Below are positions 15,637-24,234 of a stretch of DNA of 36,292 bases, piece after piece. Within the stretch, counting starts at the first letter, position 1; every line of letters starts with the position of its first letter. This stretch comes from DASSCW01 sp036556325 (GTDB lineage: Bacteria; Chloroflexota; Limnocylindria; QHBO01). The stretch is taken from positions 1 to 36,292 of the forward strand of contig DATBJR010000106.1 in assembly GCA_036556325.1 (NCBI GenBank). Reading direction: 5' to 3'. A program made the translations under genes and the position numbers. Below the pieces are notes generated by a model. The model had not been told where the DNA came from. It saw nothing but the letters and a program-made list of their open reading frames with translations, and made no database searches.

Positions 15637-16635
15637 TCAGATCCAGCCTCGCCAGCGGGCGATGCCCAGCACCACCACGGCCATGGCCACCATGGCGCCG
15701 ATGGCGATCCAGAAGTTGGCCGGGTTGTCGAAGAAGTCGATCCGGAAGTTCATGCCCATCACCCCGGCCAGCACCACGGCCGGGAGCAGGATGGCGCTGA
15801 GGATGGTGAGCGTCTTCATGACCTCGTTGGTGCGCTGGGCCTCCGAGGCCATGTAGACGTCGAAGGTGCCGATCAGCAGCTCGCGGGCGTTCTCGACCGA
15901 GTCGACAGTACGCTCGAGGCGATCGACGATGCCGGGCCACGGCCGGCCGAGCCCCTCCAGCTCGAAGTCCGGCCGCGCCAGCGCGGCGAACGTCCAGCGA
16001 TGCGGTGCGAGTGAGCGGCGCAGCAGCGCCACGCGGCGGCGGAGCCCGATGACCTCGCGCAGGAAGCGCGTGGCGTCGCGCGTGTGCAGCGCCGCTTCGT
16101 CCAGCGTGTCGATCCGCCGCTCGACCGCCTCCACCAGCTCGAGATAGCCGTCGAGCACGGCGTCCACCAGCACGGTCAGGAAGTCGGCGGCGTTCAGCTG
16201 GCCCAGCGCCGAGTCGCCGCGGATGTGCTCGCGGAACGCCTCGAAGGCGCTCACCTCACCATCGTGGGCGGTGATGACCTGGTTGGCAGCGACCACGATG
16301 TCGATGGCGGTGGGGGTCGGCAACGCGGCCGCACGCCGCTCGTCCCCTTCGCGCTCCTCGACGGCCAGCAGGCGAAGGTGCACGCGGTCCGGGTAGCGCA
16401 GCAGCCGCACCTCGCTGGAATCGGTGGCGAGCAGCTCCACCTCCTCTTCGGGCAGATCGAAGGCCTCGGCCAATGCCTCGATCTCCGCGCGCTCACGCCG
16501 TGCGAGGTCGACCCAGAGCAGCTGCTTATCGCCGAGCTGCTCCGCCGCGGCGCGGTCGAGATCGATGGTTTTGTCCGTCCCGTCGGCGTCGTAGAGGGTC
16601 GCGCGCAGTGCCTCGCGCGCGGGCGATGCGGTCAC
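15637..16635 (-). CDS. corA: CorA-family divalent cation channel
   Basis: A 332-residue CorA-type protein. It has a long acidic and helical cytoplasmic domain and two C-terminal membrane helices (about 272-295 and 305-326), with the pore signature GMN in GVMGMNF at the end of the first helix. The family carries Mg2+ and sometimes Co2+ or Ni2+ as a pentamer. The start is probably GTG 16635 with no clear ribosome site. The stop lies 24 bases from the sirtuin start on the same strand. Confidence 0.9.
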   Translation of the reverse strand: MTASPAREALRATLYDADGTDKTIDLDRAAAEQLGDKQLLWVDLARRERAEIEALAEAFDLPEEEVELLATDSSEVRLLRYPDRVHLRLLAVEEREGDERRAAALPTPTAIDIVVAANQVITAHDGEVSAFEAFREHIRGDSALGQLNAADFLTVLVDAVLDGYLELVEAVERRIDTLDEAALHTRDATRFLREVIGLRRRVALLRRSLAPHRWTFAALARPDFELEGLGRPWPGIVDRLERTVDSVENARELLIGTFDVYMASEAQRTNEVMKTLTILSAILLPAVVLAGVMGMNFRIDFFDNPANFWIAIGAMVAMAVVVLGIARWRGWI

Positions 16636-16701
16636 GCGGGCGGCCAGGTTGCACGGGACGGGCCAGCTGCACCGCGGAGGCGGCCGCGGCGGAGCGGCCG
16701 C

Positions 16702-17088
16702 TCAGCGGTGGTTATAGAACTCCACCCGCCAGCGCCATTCGGTTCCCTCGGGCGCATTCCACCATTCGACCAGGGTGCCGACCTCGCCACCCGGCAGGAT
16801 CACCAGGGCGCCGAGGTCGGCGTCGGTGGGCCAGCGATCCTCGCGCGTCAGGCTGCCATCGGTGACCGCCAAGCGCGTCATCGGCAGGTACCCGGCCTCG
16901 CGCGTGACCTGGCCGCGGGCACGCACGCTGCCATCGAAGCGCCGTACCGTGACGTCAAGCTTCTTCGGGGCGCTGTGCACCCACAGCACGTCGGTCGGAT
17001 CCAGGCGACCGCGCGCGAACGGGAGTCCCGTCGCGGCGGCACCGGGATACCACAGGTCCCACGTCTCGGTCGGCTGTGGGCTGATCAT
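16702..17088 (-). CDS. Conserved-looking hypothetical protein, 128 residues
   Basis: A soluble, tryptophan-rich, probably beta-rich protein (for example LWYPGAAATGLPFARG and the end WRWRVEFYNHR). It has no signal peptide or membrane helix. I do not recognise a family. A TACCCT -10 box ends 8 bases before the ATG, so it probably has its own leaderless promoter. It lies on the same strand as, and upstream of, corA with a 66-base gap. Confidence 0.75.
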   Translation of the reverse strand: MISPQPTETWDLWYPGAAATGLPFARGRLDPTDVLWVHSAPKKLDVTVRRFDGSVRARGQVTREAGYLPMTRLAVTDGSLTREDRWPTDADLGALVILPGGEVGTLVEWWNAPEGTEWRWRVEFYNHR

Positions 17089-17096
17089 CGGCCGTC

Positions 17097-17102
17097 AGGG
17101 TA
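17097..17102 (-). promoter_or_regulatory. -10 box, leaderless, of the 128-residue gene
   Basis: TACCCT on the minus strand, 8 bases before the ATG at 17088. This is the spacing seen at several other starts here. Confidence 0.45.
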
Positions 17103-17116
17103 GCCGATGCATCGGC

Positions 17117-17578
17117 TCAGCGAACAGCCCCGAACAGCTCCTGCTTGGCCGATGCCTTGCGAGCGGCCATCCGGTCACCGAGCTCCTCGAGCTCATCGGC
17201 GTCGAAGACCTGGCGCGCCTTCTCGAACATCTCGCCCTCCTCCTCCTCGATGTGGTGCTCGATGTTCTCGGCCATGACCGTGACCTTCGGACCGAAGCGC
17301 TCGTCGGTCGGCTCCATGCCGTCCAGCTCGCCCATCAGGATGTTGACGACGTCGTGCTCCTCGTAGCCCTCCAGCACGATCTCCTTGGCCTTGGGGTGCT
17401 CCTTCAGGGTCGGGTAGAAGATTTCCTCCTCGATGATCTCGTGGACGGTGAGCTCTTCCTTGATCCTGCTGAAGAGCTCACCTCGCGTCTTCTCGGCGCG
17501 CTCGGTCGTCTCCTTGATCTCGGCCAGCAGAGGCTTGATGCGGTCGTGGTCTTCCTTGAGCAGCTTCAGGGCGTCCAT
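17117..17578 (-). CDS. Hemerythrin HHE-domain protein
   Basis: A 153-residue four-helix protein. Candidate di-iron ligands: the His in LLKEDHDRI near the start, the HxxxE in TVHEIIEEEIFYP, the His in EGYEEHDVV and the HHIEEEE pair. Family members bind oxygen or iron, or act in oxidative and nitrosative stress protection. The start at 17578 has a strong GAGGAGG site; the much longer open frame upstream is antisense shadow. It is divergent from the GlsB-like gene and probably shares its control region. Confidence 0.88.
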   Translation of the reverse strand: MDALKLLKEDHDRIKPLLAEIKETTERAEKTRGELFSRIKEELTVHEIIEEEIFYPTLKEHPKAKEIVLEGYEEHDVVNILMGELDGMEPTDERFGPKVTVMAENIEHHIEEEEGEMFEKARQVFDADELEELGDRMAARKASAKQELFGAVR

Positions 17579-17634
17579 CGGTCCTCCTCGGTGGTCGGTT
17601 GTGTGGTGTGGCGAGCGGCTCCTTGCATGTTCCG

Positions 17635-17652
17635 TTCCCATTGGTCCGGGAA
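17635..17652. promoter_or_regulatory. Inverted repeat between divergent stress genes
   Basis: TTCCC-N8-GGGAA, flanked by two direct TTGCA copies (17623-17627 and 17653-17657), in the 133-base space between hemerythrin and the GlsB-like gene. It is a candidate shared operator; the arms are short. Confidence 0.35.
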
Positions 17653-17711
17653 TTGCACGTAGCCAGGGGTCAGGTCGCGCGCAGATGCCGGCGACATAAG
17701 GAGGAACGTGG

Positions 17712-17990
17712 ATGGGAATCATTGCGTGGATCGTGCTCGGCGCGATTGCCGGGTGGCTTGCCGGCCTTCTCGTCAAGGGTGACGAGGGGATGGGGATCAT
17801 CATGCACATCATCCTGGGGATCGTCGGTGGCCTCGTCGGCGGCTGGATCGTGGCCGCCATCACCGGCGTGAACTTCATGGACAAGCTCGACATCGGCTCG
17901 ATCATCGTCGCCGTGATCGGCGCGGTCGTGCTGGTCGTGGTGGTCAACATGGTCCAGGGACGCACCCGCACCGGCAGCGGGCCGATCTGA
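17712..17990 (+). CDS. GlsB/YeaQ/YmgE-family small membrane protein
   Basis: A 92-residue protein with three hydrophobic, glycine-rich helices (begins MGIIAWIVLGAIAGWLAGLL). The pattern is diagnostic for the transglycosylase-associated (Tag) family, often induced by acid or general stress. Molecular function is unknown. AAGGAGG lies 7 bases before the ATG. It is divergent from hemerythrin. Confidence 0.93.
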   Translation: MGIIAWIVLGAIAGWLAGLLVKGDEGMGIIMHIILGIVGGLVGGWIVAAITGVNFMDKLDIGSIIVAVIGAVVLVVVVNMVQGRTRTGSGPI

Positions 17991-18052
17991 TCGTCCGCGA
18001 CGAATGACGTAGGCGGTCGTCGACCGTTCGTCCGTCGCGCCCGGCTGGCCTG

Positions 18053-19414
18053 ATGCACAGCATGGGGCCGATGGACCTGGCAACGCCGTACGACCGCCTG
18101 CGCGACTGGATCGACCGCATCGCCACCCTGGGTGACGAGCCCGGCGACGATGCGGACCTGCGCGTCCGCAAGCATGCGCTGGCCATCACCGTCCTCGGCC
18201 TGATCCCGGCGGCCGTGCTGTGGGCGATCATCGGCCTCCTCATCGACCGGCCCCTGCTGACCGCCGGCTCTGCCTACTTCGCGGTGGCGATGCCGCTGAC
18301 GCTGGTGCTGCTGCGCCGCACGAAGGCCTTCACGCCCATCATCCGCGTCACCCTGATCTCCGGCCTGGCGTACGTCGTCCTCGGGCACCTGGCGCTGGGC
18401 GGCATGAAGACCGGCGGCGCGAGCCTGATCTGGGGCCTGGTGGCGCCAGTGTCGGCCGTCCTCTACTTCGATCGCGACACCAGCCTGCGCTGGTTCGGCG
18501 TGTTCGTGGCCCTGGTGGTAGGAGCACTGGCCCTGGACCCGCTGGTGAGCAGCCTGCTCCCCGCCGACTGGTCCGACCCGCCGACCTGGCTGTTCGCCTA
18601 CAACCTGCTCGGTCCGTCGCTGATCGTGCTGCTCCTCATCCGCTACGTCGACGGGCAGCGCCTGCGGGCGCAGCTCGACTCGCGGCGGATGCTCCACGAC
18701 ATGCTGCCGGGTGGCATCGCCGAACGGCTGGCCGACGGCGAGCGGCTGATCGCCCAGACGCACGAGTCGGTGAGCGTGCTGTTCGCCGACGTGGTCGGCT
18801 TCACCCAGTTCGCCGGCAACACCGCCGCGTCGGACCTCATCGTCACGCTCAACCAGCTGTTCTCGATCTTCGATCGGATCGCGACCCGCCACGGGCTGGA
18901 GAAGATCAAGACCTCGGGCGACGCGTACATCGCGGTGGCCGGAGCTCCGGTGCCGATGGAGCGGCATGCCGACGCCGCGGTGCTGGCCGCCATCGAGATG
19001 CAGCGCGCCGTTGGCCTGCTGGGCGGCTTCCGGCGGCGCGCGCTGCAGGTGCGCATCGGCATCGCCTCGGGCCCGGTCATGGCCGGCGTCATCGGTGAGC
19101 GGCGGTACACCTACGACCTGTGGGGCGACACGGTGAACCTCGCCAGCCGGATGGAGTCGCACGGGCTGCCCGGACAGATCCAGGTCTCGGCCGCGACGCA
19201 CGCGCTGACGGCCAAGCCGCTGCCGTGGGTCGAGCGCCTGGTCGACGTGAAGGGCAAGGGCGAAATGACGGCCTTCGTGCTGGACCCGGAGGCGGTGCCG
19301 GATGCGGTGGCCGTGCGGCCGATCGAGATTGCCGCGCTGGCCGAGCACTTCGAGCCCACCGCGCCGGCGGTGCCGGTCATGGGGCGCTCGGACTCGCAGC
19401 CCGCTATCCTCTAG
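18053..19414 (+). CDS. Membrane-anchored class III adenylate cyclase (2)
   Basis: A 453-residue paralogue of the cyclase at 4924, with the same six-helix N-terminal membrane domain and shared DLRVRK motif. Catalytic positions are complete: D246 (FADVVGF), D290 (SGDAYI), K286 (EKIKT), D355 (YDLWGD), N362 and R366. ATP specificity is expected. A roughly 35-residue C-terminal tail follows the catalytic domain. Starts at 18053, 18062 and 18071 are all possible; none has a good ribosome site. Its stop is embedded in the promoter of the cold-shock gene downstream. Confidence 0.9.
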   Translation: MHSMGPMDLATPYDRLRDWIDRIATLGDEPGDDADLRVRKHALAITVLGLIPAAVLWAIIGLLIDRPLLTAGSAYFAVAMPLTLVLLRRTKAFTPIIRVTLISGLAYVVLGHLALGGMKTGGASLIWGLVAPVSAVLYFDRDTSLRWFGVFVALVVGALALDPLVSSLLPADWSDPPTWLFAYNLLGPSLIVLLLIRYVDGQRLRAQLDSRRMLHDMLPGGIAERLADGERLIAQTHESVSVLFADVVGFTQFAGNTAASDLIVTLNQLFSIFDRIATRHGLEKIKTSGDAYIAVAGAPVPMERHADAAVLAAIEMQRAVGLLGGFRRRALQVRIGIASGPVMAGVIGERRYTYDLWGDTVNLASRMESHGLPGQIQVSAATHALTAKPLPWVERLVDVKGKGEMTAFVLDPEAVPDAVAVRPIEIAALAEHFEPTAPAVPVMGRSDSQPAIL

Positions 19415-19505
19415 TCCTCCGCACCTCGCGGAGACCTCCGCCCGGTCGTTTGCTTCTCGAGTCGGCCGCGGGCCGAGTCCCTATTCGAGAAGAGACCAGG
19501 AGTCC
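19405..19505 (+). ncRNA. Candidate structured cold-shock leader RNA (copy 1), with promoter
   Basis: TATCCT (19405-19410) is followed by a 6-base gap. Next come hairpin P1 (CTCCGC 19417-19422 with GCGGAG 19428-19433), the conserved block CCTCCGCCCGGTCGTT (19435-19450), and a nested hairpin. Its outer stem is CTTCTCGA (19453-19460) with TCGAGAAG (19485-19492), and its inner stem is TCGGCC/GGCCGA. The ribosome site and ATG follow 13 bases later. The same order recurs before the second cold-shock gene at 34306. This suggests a 5' regulatory RNA; an operator role for the TTCTCGA repeats is the alternative. Confidence 0.6.
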
Positions 19506-19712
19506 ATGGTGGCGACCGGAACGGTCAAGCGCGTCATCTCGGACCGCGGCTTCGGCTTTATCGCGGGTGAGGATGGCAAGGAGTACTTCTTCCATCGGGA
19601 CGGGCTGAACAGCTCGCTCGACTTCGACCGCTTGGTCGGCGGCGAGCGCGTCAGCTTCGACACCGAGCAGGGACCCAAGGGGGATCGCGCGGTTCGCGTC
19701 GAAGCGGCCTAG
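19506..19712 (+). CDS. Cold-shock domain protein (1)
   Basis: A 68-residue CSD protein with the RNP1-like motif RGFGFIAGEDG and RNP2-like YFFHRDGL. It binds single-stranded RNA or DNA and acts as an RNA chaperone. It is very similar to the copy at 34413, with shared RLVGGE and VSF segments. The start is ATG 19506 after CCAGGAG. The structured leader upstream suggests post-transcriptional, perhaps temperature-dependent, control. Confidence 0.95.
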   Translation: MVATGTVKRVISDRGFGFIAGEDGKEYFFHRDGLNSSLDFDRLVGGERVSFDTEQGPKGDRAVRVEAA

Positions 19713-19736
19713 CCCCATCCCCTCGCGCATGCACGC

Positions 19737-19763
19737 GGCGCCCGGCCACCACGGCCGGGCGCC
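19737..19763 (+). terminator. Strong GC hairpin after the cold-shock gene
   Basis: An 11-base perfect stem, GGCGCCCGGCC with GGCCGGGCGCC, and a 5-base loop, 25 bases after the stop codon. There is no T-run, so it would be an atypical high-GC terminator or RNA-stabilising hairpin. Confidence 0.6.
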
Positions 19764-19780
19764 GCTGGCATCCCGATCGC

Positions 19781-19851
19781 TAGTATCACGGCGCATGCAC
19801 CCGTTCGGTGATACCCGCCCCCGCACTCGGCCGCCCGCTTGGACCCGCTGA
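19781..19851 (+). promoter_or_regulatory. Promoter and possible 18-codon leader peptide before kimA
   Basis: TAGTAT (19781-19786) is followed 8 bases later by ATG 19795, which opens an 18-codon frame (MHPFGDTRPRTRPPAWTR). The frame ends at TGA 19849-19851, overlapping the TTG start of the transporter at 19839 by 13 bases in another frame. This may be a leaderless upstream ORF coupled to the transporter, or simply the promoter. The ORF is too short to score on codon use. Confidence 0.4.
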
Positions 19852-21908
19852 AACCCATCCGTCCCGACCGGCAGCCGGCCCGCGTCGATCCGCACCTCGA
19901 GGTCCGCGAGCGGAGACGTGGCCAGCGTCCCGGTGACGCGTACGTCCGCATCGTGCGGCCGTTCGAGGACGAGTTCGAGCGCTCGGACGAGGGCACGCTG
20001 ATCGCCTCGGAGAAGACGATCCTGGCGCGGCAGGGCTGGCACGCCTGGCTGCGCGGGCTCCGCACACTCCTCATCGGCCGTCCAATCTCGACCGAGCGTG
20101 AGCATCACGAGCGCCTCACCAAGCTCAAGGCGCTGGCCATCTTCAGCAGCGACAACATCAGCTCCTCGGCGTACGCGACCGAGGAGATGATGCGGATCCT
20201 GGTCCTGGGCGGGATCGCGGCGATCAGCCTGACGATGCCCATCACCATCGCCATCGTCGTGATCCTGGGCATCGTGGCCACGAGCTACATGCAGACGATC
20301 AAGGCGTACCCGAACGGTGCCAGCAGCTACATCGTCGCCAGCGACAACCTGGGGACGCTGCCCGGGCTGACCGCCGCCTCGGCGTTGCTGATCGACTACA
20401 CGCTGACCGTCGCCGTGTCGGTGTCATCGGGAGTGGCGGCCATCACCTCGATCGTGCCGAGCATGTTCGATGCACGCGTCCTGATCGCCGTCGGCATCGT
20501 CGCGGTGCTGATGCTCGGCAACCTGCGCGGCATCCGCGAGTCCGGCTCGATCTTCATGGCCCCCACCTACCTGTACATCGTGACCGTCGGCGCCATGATC
20601 GGCATCGGCCTGTTCCGTCAGTTCGTCGTCGGCGACCTCGGCACCTTCGACGTGCCGCCCGCCTGGACGCAGGCGGAGGCGGGCAATCCCGGACAGATGA
20701 TCGGCCTGGCCGCGGTCTTTCTCACCCTCCGCGCGTTCAGCTCCGGGGCCGCCGGCCTGACGGGTGTCGAGGCGGTGTCGGACGGCGTGCCGGCCTTCAA
20801 GCCGCCTGAATGGCGAAACGCGCGCATCACCCTCGCCTGCCAGGCCACGGTGTTCGGCGCGCTGTTTCTGGGCATCAGCTACCTCGCGAGCGCGATCCAC
20901 GTGATCCCGGACCCGGATGAAGTGCAGACCGTGCTGTCCCTCATCACGCGCCACGTCACGGGAAATGGCTGGTTCCTTGTCCTGATCCAGGTGGCGACCG
21001 CACTGATCCTGGCGCTGGCCGCCAATACCTCCTTTGCAGACTTCCCGCGCCTCTCGAGCTTCCTGGCGCGCGACGGCTTCATGCCGCGCCAGTTCGCGTT
21101 CCGCGGGGAGCGCCTGGCCTTCACGACCGGGATCGTCGCGCTGTCCGCCGTGGCGGCCCTGCTGCTGGTGATCTTCAACGCGAGCGTGACCGCGCTGATC
21201 CCGCTCTATACGCTGGGCGTGTTCGTCGCCTTCACGCTGTCGCAATCGGGCATGGTCGTCCGCTGGTGGCAGCGCCGGGAGCCGGGGTGGCGGTTCGGCC
21301 TGGTCATCAACGGCCTCGGGGGGCTGACCACCGCCGTCATCGCCGTGATCGTGGCGAGCACGAAGTTTCTCTCGGGCGCCTGGATCGTCGTCTTCATGGC
21401 GCCGATGCTGATCATCGTGATGCTCGGTATCCGGCGGCACTACCGGACCCTCGACGCGCAGATGGCCCTGGAGCGGATTCCGGAGGGGAAGGAGGCGGCG
21501 GCCGAGCCAATCGTCATCGTCCCCATTGCCCGGCTGGATCGACCGGCACGCAACGCGATTTCGTTCGCAAACTCGATCAGTGCGGCGCCGACCGCGGTCC
21601 ACATCACCAACGATCCTGCCTCAGCCGCCGAGTTGCGCACTCGCTGGCCAATGTGGGCCGGCAAGACGGATCTGGTGGTCGTGGAGTCGCCCTATCGGGC
21701 CCTTATCGGCCCGTTGCTGCGCTACATGGACGCGCTGCAGGCACAGGATCCTGGCCGGCCGATCCTCGTGGTCCTGTCCGAGATCGTCCCCCGGCACTGG
21801 TGGGAGAACCTCCTTCACAACCAGACGGCACTGCGGCTCAAGCTGCGCCTCTTCTTCCGCCCGAACACCATCGTGGCCGACGTGCCCTACCACGCCCCTG
21901 AGGCCTGA
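19839..21908 (+). CDS. kimA: KimA-type potassium transporter (APC superfamily)
   Basis: A 689-residue protein with about 12 helices (100-535) and a C-terminal cytoplasmic USP-like domain (555-689). It follows Bacillus KimA along its length: LTKLKALAIFSSDNISSSAY, LLIDYTLTVAVS, FSSGAAGLTGVEA and LLHNQTALRL-type segments. Aspartate and tyrosine positions I associate with K+ binding are kept (D105, Y112, D186, Y187). KimA imports K+ with protons at low external K+. The roughly 70-residue charged N-terminal extension is unusual. TTG 19839 is the only early start; GTG 19953 would remove half of the extension. The kinase gene starts 2 bases after the stop. Confidence 0.88.
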   Translation: MDPLKPIRPDRQPARVDPHLEVRERRRGQRPGDAYVRIVRPFEDEFERSDEGTLIASEKTILARQGWHAWLRGLRTLLIGRPISTEREHHERLTKLKALAIFSSDNISSSAYATEEMMRILVLGGIAAISLTMPITIAIVVILGIVATSYMQTIKAYPNGASSYIVASDNLGTLPGLTAASALLIDYTLTVAVSVSSGVAAITSIVPSMFDARVLIAVGIVAVLMLGNLRGIRESGSIFMAPTYLYIVTVGAMIGIGLFRQFVVGDLGTFDVPPAWTQAEAGNPGQMIGLAAVFLTLRAFSSGAAGLTGVEAVSDGVPAFKPPEWRNARITLACQATVFGALFLGISYLASAIHVIPDPDEVQTVLSLITRHVTGNGWFLVLIQVATALILALAANTSFADFPRLSSFLARDGFMPRQFAFRGERLAFTTGIVALSAVAALLLVIFNASVTALIPLYTLGVFVAFTLSQSGMVVRWWQRREPGWRFGLVINGLGGLTTAVIAVIVASTKFLSGAWIVVFMAPMLIIVMLGIRRHYRTLDAQMALERIPEGKEAAAEPIVIVPIARLDRPARNAISFANSISAAPTAVHITNDPASAAELRTRWPMWAGKTDLVVVESPYRALIGPLLRYMDALQAQDPGRPILVVLSEIVPRHWWENLLHNQTALRLKLRLFFRPNTIVADVPYHAPEA

Positions 21909-21910
21909 CC

Positions 21911-23506
21911 GTGCCCGGACCGCTGGCCGGCTGGCGAGCATGGGGGCCGGTCGGGGCATCTGCGATCACCGCCGTCATGCTCCTGTTCGCGACGGCACTG
22001 GTCGAGCTCCTCGAAGGTCCGGTCGGCGTGCCAACGGCGTCGGCGACGTACCTCCTGGCCGTCATCGGCAGCGCCGCCCTGTTCGGCACGCCGGCTGGCA
22101 TCGGCGCCTCGGTCGCCGCCTTCCTCCTCTATGACTTCCTGTTCGTCGAGCCGCGCTACACCTTCACGGTCGCCGATCCCGGTGAGTGGCTCAACCTCAT
22201 CCTGTTGCTGGTGGTGGGCATCGCCGTCGGGCAGCTGGCGGCGGCCCTGCGGAGCCGCGCCGAGACGGCCATCGCCCGCGAACGCGAGGCACGGGCGCTG
22301 TTCGGAGTCAGCCGGGCGCTCGCGACACGGGTGAGCACCATGCGCGTGCTGGACGCCGTGGCCGACGTGCTGCTTCGCGAGGCACATCTCGATCGCGTCT
22401 GGATTGGCATGGCTCGCGGCGGCGCCGCCGAGCGGGTCGTCGCCGATACCGGAAGCGGCGTGGCGCCGAGGACGCCTCCGGCCTCCTACTACACCCTGCG
22501 GCGCATGCCCGGCGAGACACCGGCCGAATGGGTGCGAGTCCACACCCCCACCGTCACGCGGGCCGCCTCGCCGGCATCGGTTCCTTACCGCGTGATCCTG
22601 GAGGCGAATGCCCAGACGCTGGGATCGATCTGGGCGATGACGCGCGAGGGTGGCGGGCCGCCGGCAGCCGCCGAGACTCGACTCCTGGCAGCGGCGGCGG
22701 ACCAGTTGGGCCAGGCCTTCGAGCAGGATCGCCTGGCGGAGGAGGCTCGCAACGCGGAGGTTGCCCTGCGCAGCGACGAGCTGAAGTCGGCCCTGCTGGA
22801 ATCGGTGTCCCACGACTTGCGCACTCCCCTGGCCACGATCCGGGCGGCGGCGGGCACGATCATGGACAGGCACCTGGACCCCAGCCGCGAAGATGTCGTG
22901 GCAAGCGCCGAGGCGATCGACCGGGAGGCCGATCACCTCAACCGCGTGGTCACCAACCTGCTGGATCTCAGCCGGATCGAGGGAGGGGCGTTGCGGCCAG
23001 AGATCGAGCCGACCGAGCTGTCGGACGTCGTCCAGCCGGTCCTTGAGCGGCTCAGGGCTCACCTCGCCAAGCGAGTCGTGGACGTCGAGCTTCCGGACAC
23101 CCTGCCGCTGGTGCTGGTCGATCCGGTATATCTCGACCAGATTATCGCGAATCTGGTCGAGAACGCCTGCAAGTACGTTCCCGAAGGCCAGGAGATTCGG
23201 ATCCGGGCGATCCCGCTGACGGAGCTCGTGCGGCTGACCGTGGAGGACTCCGGGCCTGGCGTACCGGACGAATCGCTGTCGCACCTCTTCGAGAAGTTCT
23301 ACCGGGTGTCGGGCAGCCGGCGCTCGCGGCCTGGAACCGGGATCGGCCTGACCGTCGTGCGCGGCCTGACCGAAGCCATGGGTGGCCGAGTGACCGCGCG
23401 ACCCAGTGAGCTCGGTGGCCTGGCGGTCGACGTCGACATGCAGCGGGCCGCGGACGAGGACGAAACCGCCCACGAGGCCGATGCGGCGATCGGCGGCGCA
23501 CGGTGA
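21911..23506 (+). CDS. kdpD: KdpD-like sensor histidine kinase, C-terminal half (DUF4118-GAF-HisKA-HATPase)
   Basis: 531 residues. Four short DUF4118 membrane helices (about 14-110) are followed by a GAF-like region (about 125-275), HisKA with SVSHDLRTPL (phospho-His near 301), and an ATPase with N box NLVENACKY, DSGPGVP and GTGIGL. This equals the C-terminal two thirds of KdpD. The N-terminal KdpD/USP module is missing and is encoded separately at 29622. GTG 21911 lies 2 bases after kimA and the stop overlaps kdpE by 4 bases. It probably senses K+ limitation or turgor and phosphorylates KdpE. Confidence 0.88.
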   Translation: MPGPLAGWRAWGPVGASAITAVMLLFATALVELLEGPVGVPTASATYLLAVIGSAALFGTPAGIGASVAAFLLYDFLFVEPRYTFTVADPGEWLNLILLLVVGIAVGQLAAALRSRAETAIAREREARALFGVSRALATRVSTMRVLDAVADVLLREAHLDRVWIGMARGGAAERVVADTGSGVAPRTPPASYYTLRRMPGETPAEWVRVHTPTVTRAASPASVPYRVILEANAQTLGSIWAMTREGGGPPAAAETRLLAAAADQLGQAFEQDRLAEEARNAEVALRSDELKSALLESVSHDLRTPLATIRAAAGTIMDRHLDPSREDVVASAEAIDREADHLNRVVTNLLDLSRIEGGALRPEIEPTELSDVVQPVLERLRAHLAKRVVDVELPDTLPLVLVDPVYLDQIIANLVENACKYVPEGQEIRIRAIPLTELVRLTVEDSGPGVPDESLSHLFEKFYRVSGSRRSRPGTGIGLTVVRGLTEAMGGRVTARPSELGGLAVDVDMQRAADEDETAHEADAAIGGAR

Positions 23507-24219
23507 GCGCACGTCGTCCCAGCGTCCTGCTGGTCGAGGACGACGATCCGACGAGGACGGAGCTCGCCAGGAACCTGCGGTTGAACGGCTACGACGTGAT
23601 GGAGGCGGCCATGGTGGAAACGGCCCTGCAACATTGGGAGCAACGGCGGCCCGACCTGATCGTGCTGGACCTCGGCCTGCCCGATGGCGACGGCATGAGC
23701 GTGCTGTTCGCGGCGCGAAAGGAGGCCACCACGCCCGTCGTCATCCTTTCGGCGCGCGGCGAGGAGCGCGCCAAGGTGGTGGCCCTCAACCGCGGAGCCG
23801 ATGACTATCTGACCAAGCCGGTCGGCACGGCCGAGCTCAATGCTCGGCTGCGCGCGGTCCTGCGTCGCGCCGCCGGCCCCGCGGCCGACGCGCAGGGAAT
23901 CGTCCGGAACGGCTCGGTCGAGCTGGACCCGATGGCCCACGTCGTCCGCGTGGCGGGGAGGGTCGTCGACCTGACCCCCAGGGAGTACCAGATCCTGGCG
24001 CTGTTGCTCAGCCATCCCGGGCACCTGGTGACGCGCGGCCGGATCCTGCGGGCGGTATGGGGCGAGGCGTACCAGGGTGACGATCACCTCGTCCACGTCC
24101 ACGTCAGCAAGCTGCGCCAGAAGCTTGGCGAGGCGGACGCGTCCGGCGACACGCGCGGCCTGATCGTCACCGAACCCGGCGTTGGCTACCGGGTGCGGGA
24201 GGCGCGACCGGAATCTTGA
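23503..24219 (+). CDS. kdpE: KdpE-type response regulator (OmpR family)
   Basis: 238 residues. The receiver domain has an acidic pair in VEDDD, phospho-acceptor D56 (VLDLGLPDGDG) and K105 (YLTKP). The C-terminal winged helix contains LTPREYQILALLLSHPGHLV and VHVHVSKLRQKL, which is KdpE-like. Its GTG start overlaps the kinase stop. Direct repeats that fit an OmpR-type site start within its last codons (24215-24231), just before the kdp promoter. Confidence 0.92.
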   Translation: MSARRPSVLLVEDDDPTRTELARNLRLNGYDVMEAAMVETALQHWEQRRPDLIVLDLGLPDGDGMSVLFAARKEATTPVVILSARGEERAKVVALNRGADDYLTKPVGTAELNARLRAVLRRAAGPAADAQGIVRNGSVELDPMAHVVRVAGRVVDLTPREYQILALLLSHPGHLVTRGRILRAVWGEAYQGDDHLVHVHVSKLRQKLGEADASGDTRGLIVTEPGVGYRVREARPES

Positions 24220-24231
24220 GCATTCCTTGAG
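24215..24231 (+). promoter_or_regulatory. Candidate KdpE box: two direct repeats one helical turn apart
   Basis: CTTGAG at 24215 and again at 24226: an 11-base period, the geometry bound by tandem OmpR/PhoB-family regulators. The second copy ends 3 bases before the likely -35 element. An activating KdpE site is inferred from class I/II geometry. Confidence 0.6.
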
Positions 24232-24234
24232 GGT

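Noticed and set aside
17579..19348. Long minus-strand extension upstream of hemerythrin (743-codon frame)
   Set aside because: It is antisense to the second adenylate cyclase and the GlsB-like gene. The real hemerythrin start at 17578 has a strong GAGGAGG site.
19787..19838. c-di-AMP (ydaO-type) riboswitch before kimA
   Set aside because: The space between the promoter and the start is only about 50 bases, far too short, and no matching conserved core is seen.
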